Part shown: positions 51,296 through 59,751 of the stretch, one piece after another
Layout: each line of letters begins with the position of its first letter
Numbering within the stretch: the first letter of the stretch is position 1
Source: Cyclobacteriaceae bacterium
GTDB lineage: Bacteria; Bacteroidota; Bacteroidia; Cytophagales; Cyclobacteriaceae
Reading direction: 5' to 3'
Length of the DNA: 64,000 nucleotides
Assembly (NCBI GenBank): GCA_016787665.1
Contig: JAEUUC010000010.1
Location: 62,001 to 126,000 of the forward strand
Position numbers and translations under genes: made by a program
Notes under the pieces: generated by a model
What the model saw: the letters and a program-made list of their open reading frames with translations, nothing else
Databases searched by the model: none
What the model was told of the DNA's origin: nothing

Positions 51296-51793
51296 ATGGC
51301 AAAAACAATGCTCGGCCCTAACCCGGTCAACACCAACGGAGAACTTCCGGCTGTAGGCTCCACAGCTCCCGACTTCAAGCTCCTTACCAGCGACATGAAG
51401 GAAATTTCCCTGAAAGACTTTTCGGGCAAAAATGTCGTCCTGAATATCTTTCCCAGTGTGGACACCAATGTGTGCGCTACCTCCGTGCGCGAGTTCAACA
51501 AGCGGGCAGCGGGTTTGGCAAACACGGCCGTAGTCTGCGTTTCCAAAGATCTTCCGTTTGCCCTGAAGCGCTTCTGCGGAGCCGAAGGCATCGATAAGGT
51601 GACAACGGCAACCGACTTTCGAGGCGAAGGTTTTTCCCGGAACTATGGCGTTGAATTCATCGATGGCGGCTTCAAAGGGCTGTGTGCCCGCGCCATTGTG
51701 GTAGTCGATGGGCAGGGGAAAGTAAAGCACACCGAACTGGTTCCCCAGGTAGGTCAGGAGCCGAATTACGATGCCGCGCTGAAGGCGCTGTAA
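51296..51793 (+). CDS. tpx: Thiol peroxidase
   Basis: 165 residues. Peroxidatic Cys60 lies in SVDTNVCATSVREFN, resolving Cys94 in LKRFCGAEG, and SKDLPFALKRF and ELVPQVGQEPNY are family marks. Atypical 2-Cys peroxiredoxin, reducing hydroperoxides with thioredoxin. The cytoplasmic thioredoxin at 32.4 kb is one candidate donor. The gene is in a normal context after DUF4293. Confidence 0.95.
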   Translation: MAKTMLGPNPVNTNGELPAVGSTAPDFKLLTSDMKEISLKDFSGKNVVLNIFPSVDTNVCATSVREFNKRAAGLANTAVVCVSKDLPFALKRFCGAEGIDKVTTATDFRGEGFSRNYGVEFIDGGFKGLCARAIVVVDGQGKVKHTELVPQVGQEPNYDAALKAL

Positions 51794-51886
51794 AAAACTC
51801 GTATCTTGGAGGGTTGCAGACTTACTTTCGAAAGAGAGCTGGTTTGCAGTAGATTTTAAGGCCCAAACACTTTACGCCTTTTCGAC

Positions 51887-53275
51887 ATGAAGCCAGTGAT
51901 TAGTTTTCACTTAGCAATGTTTATAGGGTTGGTGCAAGCCAATTCAATTGCTCAGTCTTTTGAAATAAAAGATGGTGATCTGTTGCAACCCTACCTCGTT
52001 TCCCAAAGGGATCATTCAGCCTTTCGGTTAACTTACAAAGTCAAGACAAAGAATAAAAAACTAATTCACTATCGATCAATCGATTTTGATACGTCACTTT
52101 CCGTTGTTGATACAGTTTCATTGTTCCTTAAGGGCGACTATTCGTTTGTTGCCTCGGCAGAGTCATCGAAATCGATGGGAATCTTAATGGGATCAGCATA
52201 CGGAGACCTCATTCTTTATGTGTTTGACAAAATCTCCCGGCAGATTACGCCTTTCAGAATGAAACTTGCGTCACCTTGGAATGAAAAGAAAACAACTTGG
52301 CTTCTTACCGATCCAAACTTGGACGGATTTCTAATATTTTATGAGGCTTCAGTGGGCCAGAAATGGGAAATCCTTGCGCATTCGGAACGAGGGAAATTGA
52401 CTTGGAGTACTCAGTTTGATCAGCCTGGTTTTTCGATTCTTGATGCGACTATTGAAGAGGGTAGAATCTTTATCATTTGTGGGGAAGATGTGGGAACTAA
52501 GAAGGAACGAAATATCTTTCGCATTCTGGATTTCCGCGAAGGGACGCAACTTTTCAATTTTGAATTAGATGATAAGGAAAACCAAAGAGTAATTGATAAT
52601 ATTCTCCCATTCAACGAGGAGGAGGTTTTATTAACCGGGCGTTCTTATCAAAAAAAAACGATGAGCAGTTCACCGATAGAGTTACCGTTGATCTGGAAGA
52701 TGAATCTTGTAACTGGCGAGAAAAATCAAATAATTTTTAGGACAGATTCCCTGTCGAACAATCGGATTTTGTGGTTTGATATTGTGCGAAAAAACGGAGT
52801 TCCGTGCCTCATAGGTGAAGGTGCAAGGACAGCTAGTAATGCAGGAGCAACTCTTGCATTTGGTTTGGTTTCAGGATTGATGACTGGCGGTCGATCGATC
52901 GGTTTACCTAATCTTGCGAGCCTCAAGCTCAACGAGGTGGTTTTCATGCCGATAACCAGCGATCGGCCCGTTGCGAAATCTTTTTCCGTCTCCACAAAAG
53001 AAATTCCATCAAGCGGGAATAAGCCAGCACTTCAGTTTATTCGTTGGGCTCATAAAGCCGGAAAAACTCATCTGCTTTCGACCGATGCAAATGGCAATTT
53101 TTTTGTCGCCAATCGTGGTCAAGTTGTCGCTGTGGATCCCTTTCACGGAACAAAAACAATCGGAAAGTACTTAGCCGAAGATGATGTTATTTTTACATCA
53201 GCAAAACAGATTATTCAATTAAAAAAGCTCGATAACAATAAACTTTACATTTGGTTAACCCACTTTGATAAATGA
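51887..53275 (+). CDS. Hypothetical secreted protein, AT-rich gene
   Basis: 462 residues. A signal peptide is likely at 1-22 (FHLAMFIGLVQANSIAQ). The body is strand-rich with repeating short units such as RIFIICGEDVGTKK, EEEVLLTGRSYQ and VPCLIGEGARTAS, suggesting a beta-propeller-like fold. A small Gly/Ala-rich stretch lies near 305 (ASNAGATLAFGLVSGLMTGG). The gene is clearly more AT-rich than its neighbours. Its stop overlaps the start of the amidohydrolase gene by four bases. No family recognised. Confidence 0.55.
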   Translation: MKPVISFHLAMFIGLVQANSIAQSFEIKDGDLLQPYLVSQRDHSAFRLTYKVKTKNKKLIHYRSIDFDTSLSVVDTVSLFLKGDYSFVASAESSKSMGILMGSAYGDLILYVFDKISRQITPFRMKLASPWNEKKTTWLLTDPNLDGFLIFYEASVGQKWEILAHSERGKLTWSTQFDQPGFSILDATIEEGRIFIICGEDVGTKKERNIFRILDFREGTQLFNFELDDKENQRVIDNILPFNEEEVLLTGRSYQKKTMSSSPIELPLIWKMNLVTGEKNQIIFRTDSLSNNRILWFDIVRKNGVPCLIGEGARTASNAGATLAFGLVSGLMTGGRSIGLPNLASLKLNEVVFMPITSDRPVAKSFSVSTKEIPSSGNKPALQFIRWAHKAGKTHLLSTDANGNFFVANRGQVVAVDPFHGTKTIGKYLAEDDVIFTSAKQIIQLKKLDNNKLYIWLTHFDK

Positions 53276-54609
53276 TCGCAACTCCAGCGCGCATTCCCTA
53301 CAAGGAACTTACTTGTTACAGATCGTTTTTTCGGGAGCATTTGGTCGATGTGCCAATACGATTAACTGCCCTTCTGTTACTAATCTGCTCGGCAAGCCTG
53401 GGCCAAACTTTGCTTCTCCTTCCCGATCGCGTTTTTGACGGTGAAATGATGCACACGCGCTGGGCGGTGCTTGTGCAAGGGAACAAAATCATGGCAGCCG
53501 GTCCGCGCGAGAGCATCAAAGTTCCGAAAGAGGCCGTCACACTTACGTTTACCAATGCTACGCTCACACCAGGGCTGATCGAAGGGCACTCGCATCTGTT
53601 TTTGTATCCCTACAACATTACTGACTGGGACACCCAAGTGCTGAAGGAATCGGATGCCTACCGCACTGCCCGGGCCACCGTACACGCCAAAAACACACTG
53701 ATGGCCGGCTTCACCACCGTGCGCGATCTGGGCACCGAAGGGGCCGGCTATGCCGATGTGGCGCTCAAGCGTGCGATCAACGAAGGTATCATTCCCGGAC
53801 CCCGCATGTGGGTAGCCGGCCGCGCCATCGTATCAACCGGCTCATACGGACCAAAAGGATACGACAACGATCAGACCATCATGCTGGGGGCCGAACCGGC
53901 CGATGGCAATAGTTTGATCAAAGTCGTGCGCGATCAAATCGGCAATGGCGCAGATTTCGTAAAAGTGTATGCCGACTACCGGTGGGGAATTTATGGCGAA
54001 GATCGCCCCTCGTTTACCCTCGATGAGCTCAAACTGGTGAACGAAGTGACGCGCAGCAGTGGTCGCGTGTTGGTCTGCCATGCCAAATCCAAAGAAGCCA
54101 TGATCCGGGCCATAACGGCAGGTGCCGAAACCATTGAACATGGCGACTATCTGGATGAAGAAGTAGCTCAACTGATGAAAGCGAAAGGGGTAACGTTCAT
54201 GCCGACCCTGGGTGCCGTGGAATCCATTCAGCGTTACCGCGGGTGGGATAAAGGCAAAACGCCAGAGCCCCGCCTGGTAACGCAGAAAAAAAAGAGTTTC
54301 AAAATTGCTTACGAAGCCGGAGTAAAAATTGGATTGGGTGGCGATGTAGGGGTGTATCCGCACGGAGAAAATGTGTACGAGTTGGAACTGATGGTGGAGT
54401 ACGGCATGAAGCCGATTGAGGCTCTGAAAGCCGCCACTTCGGTGAACGCGCGCATGCTGCACCTCGAAAATGAAATTGGTTTTGTTCGCGAAGGATTCCT
54501 GGCGGACCTGGTTGTCGTAGAGGGTGACCCCACGCAAAACATCAGCCAACTGAGAAAAGTGAAGTGGGTAATGAAAGACGGTAAAGTATACCGGGATGAA
54601 ATGAAGTGA
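53272..54609 (+). CDS. Secreted amidohydrolase
   Basis: 445 residues; the ATG at 53272 overlaps the previous stop. The signal-like helix lies late (IRLTALLLLICSASLG, near 29-44); a GTG at 53353 would give a normal signal peptide and may be the true start. Metal-binding features are TPGLIEGHSHLF, VCHAKSKE, ETIEHGDYL and the GLGGDVG segment near 350. The family hydrolyses amides or related bonds in a TIM barrel with one or two metals. The substrate is unknown; imidazolonepropionase-like and Xaa-Pro-dipeptidase-like enzymes share this layout. Confidence 0.85.
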   Translation: MIATPARIPYKELTCYRSFFREHLVDVPIRLTALLLLICSASLGQTLLLLPDRVFDGEMMHTRWAVLVQGNKIMAAGPRESIKVPKEAVTLTFTNATLTPGLIEGHSHLFLYPYNITDWDTQVLKESDAYRTARATVHAKNTLMAGFTTVRDLGTEGAGYADVALKRAINEGIIPGPRMWVAGRAIVSTGSYGPKGYDNDQTIMLGAEPADGNSLIKVVRDQIGNGADFVKVYADYRWGIYGEDRPSFTLDELKLVNEVTRSSGRVLVCHAKSKEAMIRAITAGAETIEHGDYLDEEVAQLMKAKGVTFMPTLGAVESIQRYRGWDKGKTPEPRLVTQKKKSFKIAYEAGVKIGLGGDVGVYPHGENVYELELMVEYGMKPIEALKAATSVNARMLHLENEIGFVREGFLADLVVVEGDPTQNISQLRKVKWVMKDGKVYRDEMK

Positions 54610-54643
54610 AGATACCTCTGTTCAGAATTGTTACCTTAGACTT

Positions 54644-55507
54644 ATGAACCGAAAGCAAGCGTTGAAAACGATGGCTACCGGTGTGGCAGGAGCCATGGCC
54701 CTTCCCACACTCGCCCGCGATCCACACCACGGCCCTGCATCTTTAAAAGGAAACATCCGCCACAGTGTTTGCCAATGGTGCTACAGCGATATGCCGCTGG
54801 AAAAACTGTGCGAGGAAGCCAAGGGGATGGGCATTACCTCCATCGATTTGTTAAATGCCAGCCAATGGAGCACGGCTGCCAAATATGGTTTGACCTGTGC
54901 CATGGCCTATGCCAACGATTGGGGGCTTGGACGTGGATTCAACAACCCGGCTGACCATACCCAGTTACTGAAAGATTACTCGGCCAACCTACCCAAAGCT
55001 GCCGATGCCGGCCTGACCAACGTCATTTGCTTCAGTGGAAATGCCAGGGGTTTATCGTCTGCCCAGGGCCTGGAAAACTGCGCGCGGGGTTTAGAACCAG
55101 TGCTCAAGGTGGCTGCACGCTACAATATTACGGTCAGCATGGAGTTGCTGAACAGCAAGGTTGATCACAAAGATTATCAGTGCGATCATACGGCATGGGG
55201 TGTTCAGTTGTGCGAGAAACTCGGCTCCGAAAACTTCAAGTTGCTGTACGACATCTACCACATGCAGATCATGGAAGGTGATGTCATCGCCACCATCACA
55301 AAAAACATTCGTTACATCTCACACTTCCATACGGGCGGAGTACCCGGCCGTCACGAGATTGACGAAACGCAGGAGTTGCATTACCCCGCGATTATGCGGG
55401 CCATTGTGGCAACCGGATTCAAAGGCTTTGTGGCCCAGGAGTTCATTCCTTCGCGCGGGGATAACATGAAGTCGCTGCGCGAGTCGGTTCTGATTTGTGA
55501 CGTTTAA
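54644..55507 (+). CDS. Hydroxypyruvate-isomerase-like TIM-barrel protein with export signal
   Basis: 287 residues. The N-terminus MNRKQALKTMATGVAGAMAL resembles a twin-arginine-like leader but has RK instead of RR. The barrel has ISMELLNSKVDH, YDIYHMQIMEGD, SHFHTGGVPGRHEID and AQEFIPSRGD, with acidic and His metal ligands as in Hyi/xylose isomerase-like enzymes. The family isomerises hydroxypyruvate or sugars, but periplasmic relatives are uncharacterised. It lies 34 bases after the amidohydrolase gene in the same direction. Confidence 0.85.
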   Translation: MNRKQALKTMATGVAGAMALPTLARDPHHGPASLKGNIRHSVCQWCYSDMPLEKLCEEAKGMGITSIDLLNASQWSTAAKYGLTCAMAYANDWGLGRGFNNPADHTQLLKDYSANLPKAADAGLTNVICFSGNARGLSSAQGLENCARGLEPVLKVAARYNITVSMELLNSKVDHKDYQCDHTAWGVQLCEKLGSENFKLLYDIYHMQIMEGDVIATITKNIRYISHFHTGGVPGRHEIDETQELHYPAIMRAIVATGFKGFVAQEFIPSRGDNMKSLRESVLICDV

Positions 55508-56367
55508 ATCCGAACCAGTTTTACGCGCGCATCATCGGCCTGAATACGCACTTCGGCCGAGCCGTTAGTCGTAGACACTTCGGTGCGTGTTTCGGTTCGG
55601 TTAACTACACTAAAAGCGCCCTCGGTTATCACCCGGGCATCGTCATGGCGAATATCAAAACGGCCACCTCCCGAAGTAACGGTAAGCGAAACCAATCCAT
55701 CTTGCAGATCAATATTGTAGCGACCGGCATCAGCCAAAGAAGTCTCCACTACGAAGTCTCCGTCATCGATGTTGACATCCATCGAAGCGAAGCGCGCGTT
55801 GCGAATGCGGATGTCGGCATCATCGCCATCCACCGTAAGTGAGCCGCGGCCTTCGTCCATCTGCACGTCTCCGTCATCCAACCGAAACGAGAAGGAATTG
55901 CCTTGGCATTTTTCCAGCACCACATCGGCATCATCCAAATCGAGCCGAATGGCACCGTGTAGTGATGAAATCTGGTAATCCCCATCATCCCCATCCACGC
56001 TTAGCGACATCCCCAAGGGCAGTTCCAACAGTATGGTGTAACGCTCGTGATAGGAGCCGAAAGCCATGGAAACGGTGCCGTTGGCACGCTCACGGATATC
56101 CAGGTTACCGTCTTCATTGGAAATGTCGACTGAGAAAGTCTCGTCACCCCAAACCCAACCCCGGGTAGTCACCACGCGGTCAATTTTGACGTGCGCGGTG
56201 CTCCGGCTGGAGCCCACCACCACCACATCGGCATCGGAGCAACGCAGGCGAACCTGGCCTCCGAGGTTTACATCGAATTCCTTATCCAAATGGTAGTCGC
56301 GGCCATTGTCATTTTGAGCCAAAACGAGGGTTGGCATCAGCAGGAGAATCAGTACACACTGTTTCAT
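55504..56367 (-). CDS. DUF4097-like periplasmic beta-solenoid protein
   Basis: 287 residues. Signal peptide at 1-17 (ILLLMPTLVLAQ). The body is built from repeating strands of about 20 residues with DDxD turns: VDGDDGDYQIS, LDLDDADVVLE, RLDDGDVQMD, VDGDDADIRIR, NIDDGDFVVE, DIRHDDARVI, QADDARVKLV. This regularity is that of DUF4097-type adhesin-like solenoids. Asp-rich turns could bind calcium (inference). It overlaps the stop of the previous plus-strand gene by four bases. Confidence 0.75.
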   Translation of the reverse strand: MKQCVLILLLMPTLVLAQNDNGRDYHLDKEFDVNLGGQVRLRCSDADVVVVGSSRSTAHVKIDRVVTTRGWVWGDETFSVDISNEDGNLDIRERANGTVSMAFGSYHERYTILLELPLGMSLSVDGDDGDYQISSLHGAIRLDLDDADVVLEKCQGNSFSFRLDDGDVQMDEGRGSLTVDGDDADIRIRNARFASMDVNIDDGDFVVETSLADAGRYNIDLQDGLVSLTVTSGGGRFDIRHDDARVITEGAFSVVNRTETRTEVSTTNGSAEVRIQADDARVKLVRI

Positions 56368-56419
56368 GAGAAGGTTTTTTCGGTTAGACGCAAATCGGGC
56401 TGCGTGGGTTGCATGCCGG

Positions 56420-56451
56420 TTTGACGATTTGCCTGCCGACCATTAACTTTC
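56420..56451 (+). promoter_or_regulatory. Promoter before the small Lys-rich gene
   Basis: TTTG at 56420-56423 and TAACTTTC at 56444-56451 (7 of 8), separated by 20 bases. It ends 23 bases before ATG 56475, which supports that very short gene as real. Confidence 0.4.
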
Positions 56452-56474
56452 GAAAGCATTAACCGCAAATTGTT

Positions 56475-56579
56475 ATGTCAAAAGGCAGAGATCAGAAAAA
56501 AGAGGAAAAGAAAAAGCCCCAGAAAACCCTGAAAGAAAAGCGTGCCGAAAAACGGGCGAAACGCGACAATCAGGGTTGA
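56475..56579 (+). CDS. 34-residue Lys/Arg-rich protein
   Basis: Reads MSKGRDQKKEEKKKPQKTLK then EKRAEKRAKRDNQG. It is extremely basic and helical, like short conserved Bacteroidota proteins of unknown role. A fitting promoter lies upstream. It is divergent from the solenoid gene and converges with the purine phosphorylase gene. Nucleic-acid or ribosome binding is possible but not shown. Confidence 0.6.
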   Translation: MSKGRDQKKEEKKKPQKTLKEKRAEKRAKRDNQG

Positions 56580-56641
56580 TCAACCTAATCGGCTTACCTC
56601 GCACCGATGGCTGCCTGCGGGCGGCCATTGGTTTTTTTGCG

Positions 56642-57460
56642 CTACAATCGCGCGATCAATTCCACGTAAAGTGCGGTAAGGTCTTTCTCCGAACGACCGG
56701 CAATGGCAATGATTTCGTCAATGTTTACCGGTTTGAGATTATCCGGGTCGCAATCGTCTGTCAATACGGAAATGGCACAACAGGGCAGCCCCATGTGATT
56801 GGCCACAATGACCTCCGGCACGGTGCTCATGCCTACGGCATCTGCGCCAATGCGCTGAAGGAATCGATACTCGGCCCGGGTTTCCAAGTTAGGTCCCATC
56901 ACCGCGACATAGACGCCTTCGTTGAGTTTGATCCCGCGCTCGGCCGCAATACTTTTCAGCAGGGTGTTTAACTGCTTTGCATACGGCTGGCTCATGTCGG
57001 GAAAACGTGGACCGAATAACTCATGATTGGGGCCGCGCAGGGGATTGTCTGGCAATAAATTGATATGGTCATCAATGACCATGAGTTCCCCTTTGCGCCA
57101 GTTGCGATTCATGTTGCCGGCAGCGTTGGAAATCAACAGGTGTTCCACTCCCAGAAGATTCATCACGCGCACCGGCAAGGTGATTTGCTGAAGCGAGTAG
57201 CCTTCATAAAAATGAAACCGGCCTTGCATGGCCAACACCTTTTTACCCCGCACGTCTCCGTAAATCAACTGCCCTTTGTGGAACTCCACCGTTGAGATGG
57301 GAAAATGGGGAATCGAGTTATAATTGATCGTGATCGGATTCTGGATTTCTTTCACAAACAAGTTACCCAGGCCGGTACCGAGGATGACCCCCACCTGCGG
57401 CTCGGTGATGCCCCGCTTGCGAACGAACTCCGTTGCCTCATGTATATGTTGTAATGTCAT
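56642..57460 (-). CDS. Purine nucleoside phosphorylase
   Basis: 272 residues. GVILGTGLGNL, FEGYSLQQ-like FHFYEGYSLQQ, ISNAAGNMN, GPNLETRAEYR and VGMSTVPEVIVANHMGL match the low-molecular-mass PNP (PunA/XapA) family. It splits purine nucleosides with phosphate for salvage. The purine-contact loop reads LTDDC (Thr234-Asp235) where guanosine/inosine-specific human PNP has Thr-Asn, which may change base preference. Confidence 0.94.
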   Translation of the reverse strand: MTLQHIHEATEFVRKRGITEPQVGVILGTGLGNLFVKEIQNPITINYNSIPHFPISTVEFHKGQLIYGDVRGKKVLAMQGRFHFYEGYSLQQITLPVRVMNLLGVEHLLISNAAGNMNRNWRKGELMVIDDHINLLPDNPLRGPNHELFGPRFPDMSQPYAKQLNTLLKSIAAERGIKLNEGVYVAVMGPNLETRAEYRFLQRIGADAVGMSTVPEVIVANHMGLPCCAISVLTDDCDPDNLKPVNIDEIIAIAGRSEKDLTALYVELIARL

Positions 57461-57507
57461 GCCCGAAAGGTAATGGAATTAGTCTACGGCTTACACGAAT
57501 AAAAAGC

Positions 57508-58563
57508 TCACGCAGTTGCACCCTGACAACTGGAACCTGCCCCGGCCGTGCAGGCAAAGCAGTGCTGACTCACGGCAATCTTGCGCGACTTCAGTTCGAC
57601 ATAATCAAAATCGCGCACGTGGCCCTTCACGCGGGCATCGATACCAAGGCCGAGCATCTGATTAAAGTCGCAATCGTACAGGTTTCCCAGCCAGTCGATA
57701 GAGATGGTGTTGCGGCACATGACACCCGGCACAGCCGCGGGATTAAACGCGTTCACCAGTTTCTCCATGTAGTCGTCATAGTTGCCGGATTCCAGGAGAA
57801 AATCCAAAAAACGACTGATTGGAATATTGGTGATGGTGAACAGGTTGTTAAAGTCGATACCAAAATGTGATTTCAATTCGAGTTTGAAATCCCGCTCCAA
57901 TTGCTTCTGATCGCCCGGCAGAAAAGCGCCCACGGGGTTGTACACCAGGTCGAGTACGAGTCCACTGCCCGGCCGTCCATAGCCCACGTCATTTAACATA
58001 TTCAGTGCCCGGATCGAATCAGCAAAAACGCCCTCACCGCGTTGGCGGTCCGTTTTTCCTGCATTATAAAACGGAAGAGATGAGCACACCCTAACACCAT
58101 GCTTTTTGAAAAAGACCGGTAAATCGTGATAGCGCGGATTGGCCACAATAATGGTGAGGTTGGAGCGTACGATGATTTCCGACACACCGATTCGATGAGC
58201 CTCTTCCACAAACCAGCGGAAGTGCGGATTCATTTCCGGTGCACCCCCGGTGATGTCAAGCGTCCGAATTTTGTTCTTCGCCAGGGCATTCAGGCAAAGC
58301 TCCATCGTTTCCCGGCTCATGATCTCCTGCCGATCAGGCCCGGCATCGACATGGCAATGCTTGCACACCTGGTTGCACATGTAGCCAACATTTACCTGAA
58401 CGATTTCCAATTCACCCGGCATGAGTGCAGGATGTCCGGCCTCTGCGATCTTTCTTTCGAATTTCGGCAATCGGCCTTCGCGAAAGATTCCATTTTCGAG
58501 AATCTCGCGCTGGCGCTGCTGATCAGCCAGTTGGTGATGGCGGGCGTGAAGGCTTTTAATCAT
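57508..58563 (-). CDS. arsS: Arsenosugar biosynthesis radical SAM protein ArsS
   Basis: 351 residues. The radical-SAM cluster CxxxCxxC is Cys63, Cys67 and Cys70 (CNQVCKHCHVDAG). The C-terminus CFACTAGAGSSCQGATA is a family hallmark, as is TGGAPEMNPHFRW. ArsS acts on dimethylated arsenic to build arsenosugar precursors (family knowledge). The AhpD-like partner gene lies upstream, 19 bases away in the same direction. No arsM methyltransferase gene lies in this window. Confidence 0.93.
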   Translation of the reverse strand: MIKSLHARHHQLADQQRQREILENGIFREGRLPKFERKIAEAGHPALMPGELEIVQVNVGYMCNQVCKHCHVDAGPDRQEIMSRETMELCLNALAKNKIRTLDITGGAPEMNPHFRWFVEEAHRIGVSEIIVRSNLTIIVANPRYHDLPVFFKKHGVRVCSSLPFYNAGKTDRQRGEGVFADSIRALNMLNDVGYGRPGSGLVLDLVYNPVGAFLPGDQKQLERDFKLELKSHFGIDFNNLFTITNIPISRFLDFLLESGNYDDYMEKLVNAFNPAAVPGVMCRNTISIDWLGNLYDCDFNQMLGLGIDARVKGHVRDFDYVELKSRKIAVSQHCFACTAGAGSSCQGATA

Positions 58564-58582
58564 GGAAGACGCACGTGTGATC

Positions 58583-58918
58583 CTACATCGAAAGCTTCTT
58601 CGCCTTGTTCATCATCATGACTCCGTGCACGAGTGATGCCCCTCCGCGGATGGCGGCTGCCACGTGAATGGCCTCCATCATGGCCTTTTCAGTTGCTCCT
58701 TTTTCCAGCGAATCCTGCGTGTACGCATCAATACAGTAGGGGCATTGCACGGTATGCGCTACCGCCAAGGCAATCAATGATTTTTCCCGCGCGGTCAAAT
58801 CACCTTCTTTAAAAACATCGCCATACCAATCAAAGAACTTCTTTGCCAGGTTGCCCTCCCACTCGGCAATGGAGCCGAATTTTTTCAAATCCTCCGGATT
58901 ATAGTAATGGTGTTCCAT
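58583..58918 (-). CDS. Arsenosugar-associated peroxidase-like (AhpD-type) protein
   Basis: Start at ATG 58918 (MEHHYYNPEDLKKFG). 111 residues of carboxymuconolactone decarboxylase/AhpD fold with the redox pair CPYC at 59-62 followed by IDAYTQ, and EKSLIALAVAH. It forms a pair with ArsS, as commonly seen (family knowledge). Its role in the pathway is not settled; peroxidase chemistry with the CxxC pair is the usual suggestion. Confidence 0.9.
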   Translation of the reverse strand: MEHHYYNPEDLKKFGSIAEWEGNLAKKFFDWYGDVFKEGDLTAREKSLIALAVAHTVQCPYCIDAYTQDSLEKGATEKAMMEAIHVAAAIRGGASLVHGVMMMNKAKKLSM

Positions 58919-58961
58919 GTGCGGAATTATAAGTTGAAAAATGTATCGGACGCAAAATGCC

Positions 58962-59702
58962 CTAAAAGTTAGGCGACAACAGGTACTTCGAATAGAAGTC
59001 GTCAATCACCTTAACGGCATCCTCAGGCTTGTCGACAATGGTAAATAAGTCAAGATCTTCCGGACTGATCATTTTTTCGTTCACGAGCACTTTCTTAATC
59101 CACTCCACCATATCGGCCCAGAATTCCTTACCCACCAGCACAATGGGGAAGCGTCCGATCTTTTTCGTCTGAATCAGGGTCAGGGCCTCACTTAATTCAT
59201 CCAACGTGCCAAACCCACCGGGCATCACAATAAAACCCTGGGAGTATTTGACAAACATCACCTTGCGAACAAAAAAGTAGTCGAACGTGATCAGTTTGTC
59301 GGGATCGATGTAGATGTTGCCTTTTTGTTCAAAGGGAAGAAAGATGTTAAGGCCAACAGATTTTCCGCCCGCCCGGTTCGCCCCTTTATTGCCAGCCTCC
59401 ATAATGCCTGGTCCGCCTCCTGTGATCACACCGTAACCATGTTGTACCAACTGATATGCAATCTCCTCGGCCTGGATGTAGTAGGGGTGATCGGGTTTTG
59501 TGCGGGCCGAACCAAATATGGTTACACAGGGGCCAATCTTCGCGAGTTTCTCAAAGCCTTCCACAAACTCGCTCATGACTTTAAAAATCACCCATGAGTC
59601 TGCGCTCTTGATTTCGGCCCAATCCTTATCCTTAAACGCCTTACGGATGCGGTGCTCCTCTTCCAGCGCTTCCTGCAAATTCTTTCCCTTGCTATTGTTC
59701 AT
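58962..59702 (-). CDS. LOG-family (TIGR00730) Rossmann-fold protein
   Basis: Start at ATG 59702 (MNNSKGKNLQEALEEEH). 246 residues. TIFGSARTKPDHPYY, GGGPGIMEAGNKGANRAGGKS and the signature PGGFGTLDE at 161-169 are present. LOG proteins are nucleoside 5'-monophosphate phosphoribohydrolases, also called lysine decarboxylase-like in older annotation. A cytokinin-type role is not implied in bacteria of this sort. The gene lies upstream of the arsenosugar pair, 43 bases away in the same direction. Confidence 0.93.
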   Translation of the reverse strand: MNNSKGKNLQEALEEEHRIRKAFKDKDWAEIKSADSWVIFKVMSEFVEGFEKLAKIGPCVTIFGSARTKPDHPYYIQAEEIAYQLVQHGYGVITGGGPGIMEAGNKGANRAGGKSVGLNIFLPFEQKGNIYIDPDKLITFDYFFVRKVMFVKYSQGFIVMPGGFGTLDELSEALTLIQTKKIGRFPIVLVGKEFWADMVEWIKKVLVNEKMISPEDLDLFTIVDKPEDAVKVIDDFYSKYLLSPNF

Positions 59703-59751
59703 ACATTGCGATTGATCTGACCAACAAACTTCGAAAGTAGTAAATCTAAAA

